From: DATAXP01 sp036272935
GTDB lineage: Bacteria > Planctomycetota > Planctomycetia > Pirellulales > PNKZ01
NCBI GenBank assembly: GCA_036272935.1
Contig: DATAXP010000139.1
Span: forward strand, 1-5,077
Reading direction: 5' to 3'
DNA: 5,077 bases
The notes below the pieces were generated by a model that was not told the DNA's origin, searched no databases, and saw only the letters and a list, made by a program, of their open reading frames with translations. The position numbers were made by a program, and so were the translations under genes. Positions 1 to 5,077 of this stretch are shown here, one piece after another. Every line of letters begins with the position of its first letter. Within the stretch, counting starts at the first letter, position 1.

Positions 1-2678
1 TCGGGACTTTCGTCGCGACGGGCATTCTCTTCCAGCTTCTTTCGCAATCCTGCCTGCTGCTGGCGAAGCTGCTGCATCTGCTGCTCGGACTCGCGCAGCT
101 TCTTCACCAGTCGGCCCAGCTCGCGCTCGCGCCGGTTCGACAAGATGTCGAGCAGTTCGTCGAGCCCTTGCATCACCTGCTGTTGTGCGGCACCTGCCTG
201 GCCGACCTGGTTCTGCTCGATCTCGCGCCCGGCCGAGCGCATCTGGCCGCCGAGCGTTTTTTGGCGGGCCTCGTGCAGCGCGTCGTTGATGGTTTCGGAG
301 GTCAGCGGATCGCTTTGCCGAAGCTGCTCGGCCATCTGCTGCATGCGGTCCTGCACCTTCTCGAAGTTGCGGGCCAGGTCCATTTGCCGCGAGCCGAGCT
401 TCTTCAGGTCGGCCAACTGCTGCGGCTTCAAGTCCTTCAGTTCTTGGGTCAGCGTCGTGGCGCCCTGGGTGGCCGTCTCACGAGCCAGCTCGTCCTGTTC
501 GCGGCGCAACTGGCCGATATCGCGATGAAACCTGCGGTAGTTGTCCCACTCGGTGAGGTTCTGCAGCAATTGCTCCAGGGCGCCGATCGTGGCGTCCTGC
601 TGCTGGCCTGCAGCGGCGAGTGAACGGCCGACACGCGCCTCCGGCTTGCCGGCTTGCTGCTGCGGCTTGGCAGTGTCGGGCTTCACACCGTCGCCCTTCT
701 CTTCCGTCGCTGGCTGCTGACCTTCCTGCGCCGCCTTGAGCGCGGAGGTCAGTTCACGGGCGATCGGCGGCAGATGCTCGCGGCCAATGCGATCGATCTC
801 CTCGAGCGCTTGGTTCAAGCGGTTCTCGACTTCGCCGTTGGCCACGCGATTATTGCGCAGCTCGTCGAGCAGTCCTTGCAACTGGGCCGGTATCCCTTCG
901 CCGCGACGACCCAAACCGCGCTCAACCTGCCGCTGCGTCAGTTCGGCCTGCTGGAGCTGGTCGGCATCGTGCTTGTTGAGCCGGCCGACATGGTCGAGCT
1001 GAATCTGCACGCCCGAAACTTGCGCGCGGCTTTCGCGCTCGAGTTTCAACATGCGGCCCAGTTCGTTGAGAATCGCGCCTTGCCGCTCGGTCAGCCGGTC
1101 CTGCAACTCGTCGGGCGTGATGATCGACAGCCGCCGCGGATGGCTTTGGGCCGTGGCGCCGCGGTAATCGGTGGCCGAGGCGAAGAGCGACAGCTTTGCT
1201 CCCGGCTTCAATTGCAGTTCGGCCAGGTTCCAGCGATGCTCGAGGTTGCGAGCTTCGCCGTGTCCGGGAGCCGCCGTGTCGGCAGCGTCAGACGGCTCGA
1301 TGGCCGGCGGACCCGCGTATAGCGGAAACACCGTGTCGGGCTGATCGCTGTGGTCGGACCGCGACCAGCGCAGTTCGACGCTCCTGATCGCCAGGTCGTC
1401 TTTGGCCAGCACGTGCGCCGGCACCACCGCGTCGGCCGTCATGTAAATGTCGGCCGCGGGCTCTTCGAGCGAGACGGTCGGTGTGCGGTCCTCAATGGCA
1501 TGCACGGCGTAGCGTGTTTCGCGTCCGCCATGAAACTGTTCGCGATCGGCAAGGTCGAGCACGAACGCATCGGCCTTCTCGACGACGAACCCCGGCTTGG
1601 CATCGGCGGCCATATCGAAGCCGTAGCCGTCGGGCGTGATCGCCAGCGGAATCTCCGGGGCGTTGTCGAACCGCAGCACCGCGCTCGACAACGGCTTGTT
1701 GGCGCGCCCAACGATGGCAACACGCGTGCCCACCAACGCGCGCAGGTGCGGCTCACTGGAACTGGGCCGCCAACCGGTGTAGGCCGGATAGTGCAGCGTC
1801 AACTCGAACTGCTCGGGAATCGGAGGCTCGACCACGGCCAGCGTCTGCCAAGGCATCGAGTCGTCGTCGCCACCTTCGGCGCGATACTGGAACGGCCGCG
1901 CGACCGATTCGATTGCCGCGATCAGCGTGCCTCGCCCGGGGCGCATCAACTCGACACGCTCCTGCGGCTCGTCGCCGCTGGTTTCGAAGCGGTAATGGAT
2001 ACGTACCTCGTTGGGAAGCTTCGCGCCTTCGGCATCGGCCAGGGCCACTTCAAACCGCTCGCCCGAAGCGAGCCGATGCACCGGATCGACGAACGCCAGA
2101 TGGTTGGCTTTCGGCCACGCAGTATCGCCCAGCGGGGCGAGCAGGCGCAGGCCTGCCGTGCGCAGCGAGCCCGGCGCGGCAACACCGAGCACCGCAACCA
2201 CAGCCAGCACAATGCTCATGGCGATCGCCCCCCGCAGCACGGGACGCAGATCGATGGTCTCGTCGAGGTCGACATGCTCGATATCGACCATGGCCTGGTG
2301 GATCACCTCGCGGCGCATGGCGGCTGAGCCGGCTTCGGGACCATCGTCGCGCTGGCGGAGGAATTGGACGGTGCTGGCGAGTTGATCGCGGAACTTGGGG
2401 AACCGCCGCTCGATGCGCAGCGCCAGATCGAGATCGCTGAACCGCGTCCGCAGCGCCCGCCAGATCAACCGCCACGAAAAGATCAGCAACGTCGCCAACA
2501 CGACGCCTGAGGCGATGATTCTCAACCCGCGATCCTGAAAATGGATTATCCAATCGAGCAGCCCCAATACCATGCCCACTGCCAGGACGATCGCCACCGT
2601 CCAGGCCAGCGCATGGCCCAGCAGCAGCAGGTACGCACGGCGGCGCAGGGCGGCGAGTTTGCGAGTTAATGGGTGCAT
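1..2678 (-). CDS. DUF4175-like membrane protein with Ig-like domains and Gln-rich coiled-coil tail (partial, 3' end outside window)
   Basis: An ATG-initiated frame of 892 codons with no stop before the window edge; an in-frame TGA at 2699-2697 limits the start. Seen: a basic N-terminus, membrane helices at about 17-42 and 53-74, a cytoplasmic-type segment containing the motif LALRIERRFPKFRDQL (85-100), and a third helix at about 148-168. Outside the membrane follow beta-rich segments: TAWPKANHLAFVDPVHRLASGE (186-207 region), YPAYTGWRP (297-305), and a domain with AKDDLAIRSVELRW (425-438). The YPAYTG and DD-x-x-I motifs are characteristic of DUF4175-type proteins. From about 524 the chain becomes charged, Gln-rich and helical, a probable coiled coil with a low-complexity linker near 650-685. 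Two related segments lie at about 686-711 and 825-850. Three crossings after a cytoplasmic N-terminus place the large C-terminal part in the periplasm or equivalent space. It lies 77 bases downstream of the VWA gene and is probably co-transcribed with it. No Shine-Dalgarno sequence precedes the ATG. The molecular function of the family is not established; a structural partner of the VWA protein is an inference. Confidence 0.9.
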   Translation of the reverse strand, partial: MHPLTRKLAALRRRAYLLLLGHALAWTVAIVLAVGMVLGLLDWIIHFQDRGLRIIASGVVLATLLIFSWRLIWRALRTRFSDLDLALRIERRFPKFRDQLASTVQFLRQRDDGPEAGSAAMRREVIHQAMVDIEHVDLDETIDLRPVLRGAIAMSIVLAVVAVLGVAAPGSLRTAGLRLLAPLGDTAWPKANHLAFVDPVHRLASGERFEVALADAEGAKLPNEVRIHYRFETSGDEPQERVELMRPGRGTLIAAIESVARPFQYRAEGGDDDSMPWQTLAVVEPPIPEQFELTLHYPAYTGWRPSSSEPHLRALVGTRVAIVGRANKPLSSAVLRFDNAPEIPLAITPDGYGFDMAADAKPGFVVEKADAFVLDLADREQFHGGRETRYAVHAIEDRTPTVSLEEPAADIYMTADAVVPAHVLAKDDLAIRSVELRWSRSDHSDQPDTVFPLYAGPPAIEPSDAADTAAPGHGEARNLEHRWNLAELQLKPGAKLSLFASATDYRGATAQSHPRRLSIITPDELQDRLTERQGAILNELGRMLKLERESRAQVSGVQIQLDHVGRLNKHDADQLQQAELTQRQVERGLGRRGEGIPAQLQGLLDELRNNRVANGEVENRLNQALEEIDRIGREHLPPIARELTSALKAAQEGQQPATEEKGDGVKPDTAKPQQQAGKPEARVGRSLAAAGQQQDATIGALEQLLQNLTEWDNYRRFHRDIGQLRREQDELARETATQGATTLTQELKDLKPQQLADLKKLGSRQMDLARNFEKVQDRMQQMAEQLRQSDPLTSETINDALHEARQKTLGGQMRSAGREIEQNQVGQAGAAQQQVMQGLDELLDILSNRRERELGRLVKKLRESEQQMQQLRQQQAGLRKKLEENARRDESP

Positions 2679-2683
2679 AAGCA

Positions 2684-2743
2684 GCAAAGTCAGAAGTCAA
2701 AAGGATGAAGGCAGAAGTACCCACTTCTGACTTCTGCATTCTG
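2684..2743. repeat. Heptad-repeat spacer with inverted halves
   Basis: The spacer between the two genes is built of 7-base units. On the plus strand the left half reads GCAAAGT, CAGAAGT, CAAAAGG, ATGAAGG, CAGAAGT (2684-2718). After ACCC (2719-2722), the right half reads ACTTCTG, ACTTCTG, CATTCTG (2723-2743), the reverse complement of the same theme. CAGAAGTCA at 2691-2699 is an exact inverse of TGACTTCTG at 2728-2736. The composition is A/T-richer than the flanking genes. It resembles short heptanucleotide repeats that I recall from intergenic DNA of planctomycetes, but this could not be verified here. It could be a dispersed repeat element or a transcript-folding signal. Confidence 0.8.
2712..2729 (-). 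promoter_or_regulatory. Intergenic hairpin, perfect 7-bp stem with 4-base loop
   Basis: In the transcript direction CAGAAGT pairs perfectly with ACTTCTG around a GGGT loop. The next heptads outward can add partial pairing (GAAG with CTTC, then most of CAGAATG with CCTTTTG), giving an imperfect stem of about three heptads. It begins 27 bases after the VWA stop codon and ends 33 bases before the ATG of the next gene. There is no following T-run, so it is not a classical intrinsic terminator. An mRNA-stability, processing or attenuation role is inference only. Confidence 0.5.
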
Positions 2744-2755
2744 ATTTCCGCGTTC

Positions 2756-5056
2756 CTATAACATCCCCTGTTTCTTGCGCAAGGTCCATTCGCCGGTCAA
2801 CACCATGACCAGCGTCAGTAACACCAGCCAATGGTTCCACAACATTTTTGGCGGCAGCGCCTCGACGGGCACTTCCTGGCCGGCAGGCAAGTCGTGGAGC
2901 AAGTTTCCCGCGTCGGCGATTGTGTACGCGTGGCCACGCGTTTCCTCGGCGGCACGCGCCAGCGCCGGCAGGTCCATTTGCACGCGCTCGAACTCGCCCG
3001 GCGGGGCGCTCACGCGGAAGTCGGCGCTGGTGCCGCTCCCTTCGAGCGCCGGAGCGGTGATCCAGGCGTGATACTTGCCGTCGGCCAGCTTGGCCAGCGA
3101 GCCTTCGAAGATGCCGCGGTGCGAGGCGTTGCGAGTGAGCGTGACGCGCCGGTTCGGATGTCCTTCGTGCTCGACCATCACCACCACGCCATCGTCGTCG
3201 GCCGGGGCGGCTCGATCGTCGGCAAAGCGCACGCGCAGGCGTGCCGACTCGCCACGGCGATACTCGCGCCGATCGACGGCAAGTTCCGCTTCGCGTCCTG
3301 TGCCCAACAGCTTCGAGCGCGCCAGGTAGCGCAGCGTTTGCACCCAATACCGCGCGAAGTACACGTCCCCCACGCGCCAACGCCATCGCCAGGTTTCGTC
3401 AACAGCGTGAAACAGCACCTTGCCCGAGCCGACGTACTGCAACACGATCGCCGGCAGCGTGCGATCGCCCGCGTGCGCCTCGGCCAGCACACGCGCCGCG
3501 GGCTTCAAGGCCGGCGCTTCGTACAGCCAGTACAGCGGCGGCAGGTTGCGCCAGATTTCGACCGTTTCGTCGGGCGTGTCGCCGAGTTGCATGTTCGGCA
3601 TCGCCAGCCCCAGTTCGGTCGGTTCGACGCGGAAGCCATCGGGAACCACCAGCCCCGTGGCAGGACCGGTGGCGGTATTGAAGTCGATCGGAAGCAATGC
3701 CGCAAGCGGTGTGTCGCGAAAGGCACTCGGCGTGTAGTGCATGCCGGCGACGAACACGATCCCGCCGCCGCGCTCGGTGACGAACGCCGACAGATGCTCG
3801 GCCGCCGAGGAGTTAAAGAACGACGGATCGACGTCGCCGAAGATGATCACGTCGTACTCGAACAGCTCGTCGCGCCGCACCGGAAAGGCTCGCAGCGCCG
3901 TCTGATCGGTTTCGCTGTAGTCGATGTCGGCCTCTTGCAGCACGCTGCGCAGCATGATCGTGCTGTCGCGCTGAAGCATGTGCTTCAGGTAGCGGAACTC
4001 GAAATTCGGGTATGACTGCACCAGCAACGTGCGGACTTGCTCTTTGCGGACCGTCACGATTCGCTCGAGCGCGTTGTTCTCGCTGTTCACCTCGTCGGGC
4101 AGTGGAGTAATCTCGACGACGTATTCGTGCCGGCCGACTTCGCTGGGCCGATACGGGATGCGGACCTTCTGCGGCTTGCCATCGGCGGCGATCGTCTCGG
4201 TGACCGAGGCCAGCGGTGCGGGATCGCCCTTGCGGTGCAGCACGATCTGCACCGTGCGACCGACGAGTCCCGTGGCCGTGAGCTTGCATTCGAAGTTCAC
4301 CACGTCGTCGACGAACACCACCTCGTCGACCAGCAGATCGCTGAGCTCGATGTCGCGGACCGGCGTCTGGCTTCCCAGGGCCACGGTGAACAGCGGCACT
4401 CCCTTGCGGCGGGCGTAGGCAGCGGCCTCGGCCAAGCCTTCTCCCTCGGTGTTGATGCCGTCGGTGAGCAGCACCAAGGCCGAGGGGGGCGTGCCGCGCA
4501 GGTCGTTGAGCACGCCGCGAATCCCCTGCCCCAGGCGCGTCGAGCTTCCTTCGGGCGCGTGGCTGCGCAGGTCGTCGAGCATTTGATCCATGCTTCCCGA
4601 TTCCAACCGCGTGGCGTCCGAGACGAAATAGACCTTCAGCTTGTAGTGCCCGTCGATCGTACGGAGCACCTGGCCGCGATTCTCCAACAGCAGCGCCTTG
4701 GCCTGGTTCAGCCGGCTGGCCCCTTCGAGGTTTGCAGCCTTAAGGTGCCGGGCGACCGCCTCGCGCACCGCCGTGTTGTCGTAGCGGTCGACGATCCCCA
4801 TGCTCGCCGAGTCGTCGACCATCACCACCACATATGGCAAGCCGGTGCGCGACTGCGTAATCAAAAACTGAGCGAGCATGAACGCGACCAGCGCCAACGC
4901 CGCGACGCGCAGCAGGGCCAAGGTCACGCGCATGCCCGGAGCCACGCTGCCACGCTCGCGGCCGTAGCACCAACTCACCAGCGCGACGATGCCGACGGCC
5001 AGCAGCACGGTGAGCCACGGCGGCAGATACCAGGTGGCGTGCAGCGCGCGCTGCAC
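2756..5056 (-). CDS. Membrane-anchored VWA-domain protein with Ig-like and degenerate GATase1-like domains (BatA/BatB-like, planctomycetal)
   Basis: About 766 residues, GTG start, TAG stop. Seen: two hydrophobic helices (about 13-30 and 43-66) separated by a basic loop, then a VWA domain (about 74-232). Its MIDAS is complete: D81-x-S83-x-S85 in VDDSASMG, T173 in SSTRLG, and D199 in LLTDG. An Ig/CARDB-like segment follows (about 234-336), then a GATase1-like alpha/beta segment (about 340-455, YDVIIFGDVD and ERGGGIVFVAG) with no cysteine at the nucleophile position. After the family-type motif DETWRWRWRVGD (553-564) come a second beta-rich domain (about 587-685) and a last helix (about 739-756) ending in a short basic tail. 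The charge pattern puts VWA and the following domains outside the cytoplasm. VWA domains with a MIDAS bind partner proteins through a divalent metal. Inferred role: scaffold or receptor in an envelope complex served by a MoxR-type ATPase. The downstream gene starts 77 bases on. The start is uncertain: the frame is open to the window edge, and the GAGGGG run abuts the GTG, too close for a normal ribosome site. Family assignment is strong; function is unknown. Confidence 0.92.
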   Translation of the reverse strand: MQRALHATWYLPPWLTVLLAVGIVALVSWCYGRERGSVAPGMRVTLALLRVAALALVAFMLAQFLITQSRTGLPYVVVMVDDSASMGIVDRYDNTAVREAVARHLKAANLEGASRLNQAKALLLENRGQVLRTIDGHYKLKVYFVSDATRLESGSMDQMLDDLRSHAPEGSSTRLGQGIRGVLNDLRGTPPSALVLLTDGINTEGEGLAEAAAYARRKGVPLFTVALGSQTPVRDIELSDLLVDEVVFVDDVVNFECKLTATGLVGRTVQIVLHRKGDPAPLASVTETIAADGKPQKVRIPYRPSEVGRHEYVVEITPLPDEVNSENNALERIVTVRKEQVRTLLVQSYPNFEFRYLKHMLQRDSTIMLRSVLQEADIDYSETDQTALRAFPVRRDELFEYDVIIFGDVDPSFFNSSAAEHLSAFVTERGGGIVFVAGMHYTPSAFRDTPLAALLPIDFNTATGPATGLVVPDGFRVEPTELGLAMPNMQLGDTPDETVEIWRNLPPLYWLYEAPALKPAARVLAEAHAGDRTLPAIVLQYVGSGKVLFHAVDETWRWRWRVGDVYFARYWVQTLRYLARSKLLGTGREAELAVDRREYRRGESARLRVRFADDRAAPADDDGVVVMVEHEGHPNRRVTLTRNASHRGIFEGSLAKLADGKYHAWITAPALEGSGTSADFRVSAPPGEFERVQMDLPALARAAEETRGHAYTIADAGNLLHDLPAGQEVPVEALPPKMLWNHWLVLLTLVMVLTGEWTLRKKQGML

Positions 5057-5077
5057 CCCCTCGCCCGCCTCGAGCGA
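5057..5077 (-). other. Open flank upstream of the assigned GTG start
   Basis: These 21 bases at the window edge are open in the same frame as the VWA gene and would encode SLEAGEG if the gene began further upstream. They contain a GAGGGG run that touches the GTG codon. They may instead be a leader or the end of an upstream gene; no stop codon is visible in any minus-strand frame here. Confidence 0.4.

Noticed and set aside
546..740. Possible frameshift or gene boundary in the low-complexity linker of the DUF4175-like protein
   Set aside because: The frame was followed codon by codon and stays open, with coiled-coil-like sequence on both sides. The Lys/Pro/Gln-rich linker is typical of such proteins.
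168..2327. Series of long plus-strand open frames (168-623, 654-1322, 1350-2327), all in one frame, opposite the DUF4175-like gene
   Set aside because: They have the same third-position relationship to the sense gene and are interrupted by stops. They have no domain motifs or ribosome sites. The sense strand gives one continuous 892-codon frame with family motifs.
2712..2729. Intrinsic transcription terminator after the VWA gene
   Set aside because: The stem is only moderately GC-rich and no T-run follows in the direction of transcription. The next gene starts close behind on the same strand.
2050..2739. Minus-strand frame of 229 codons starting within the heptad repeat
   Set aside because: It overlaps the DUF4175-like gene in another frame, begins inside the repeat spacer, and soon becomes low-complexity Arg/Ala/Pro-rich. 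It is a shadow frame.
2684..2743. CRISPR array
   Set aside because: The units are only 7 bases long, without spacers and in both orientations; no cas gene is present.
2697..3386. Minus-strand frame of 229 codons spanning the end of the VWA gene and the spacer
   Set aside because: It is frame-shifted within the VWA coding region, where the real frame carries conserved sequence up to the final membrane helix. It ends by reading through the repeat spacer.
2831..4015. Plus-strand open frame of 394 codons opposite the VWA gene
   Set aside because: Its codons begin opposite the third positions of the sense codons. Those are mostly G/C, so stop codons (which begin with T) are depleted. The product is rich in Arg, His and Gln with no recognisable domain, whereas the sense protein has clear motifs.

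Overview
This is a GC-rich, densely coding window. Both genes lie on the minus strand and read from high to low coordinates. Their family content (a membrane-anchored von Willebrand A protein with a GATase1-like segment, followed by a giant DUF4175-like membrane protein) is typical of Planctomycetes, probably of the Pirellulales type. That placement rests on recognising the protein families by eye, not on a marker gene.

Layout, in the direction of transcription. Bases 5077-5057 are 21 bases open in the frame of the first gene, so its true start may lie just outside the window. Bases 5056-2756 encode a protein of about 766 residues. It has two N-terminal membrane helices, a VWA domain with an intact metal-ion (MIDAS) site, an Ig-like domain, a GATase1-like domain without its nucleophilic cysteine, a second beta-rich domain, and a C-terminal membrane helix. 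Bases 2755-2679 are a 77-base spacer made largely of 7-base repeats in direct and inverted orientation. Bases 2678-1 encode a DUF4175-like protein with three N-terminal membrane helices, several Ig-like segments and a long Gln-rich helical, coiled-coil tail. It runs off the window after 892 codons with no stop.

The two genes look like the middle of a planctomycetal Bat-like operon. Such operons typically also carry a MoxR-type AAA ATPase, a DUF58 protein and a BatA-like VWA protein; those would lie beyond base 5077 and cannot be seen here. Both products appear to be inner-membrane proteins that put large domains on the outer face of the cytoplasmic membrane. They could therefore form one envelope complex, but the function of this module is not established.

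No tRNA, rRNA, mobile element, CRISPR array or clear promoter is visible. Long open frames on the plus strand are antisense shadows caused by G/C-rich third codon positions. The features most worth a second look are the heptad-repeat spacer, the degenerate GATase-like domain coupled to an intact MIDAS, and the repeated Gln-rich segments in the coiled-coil tail.
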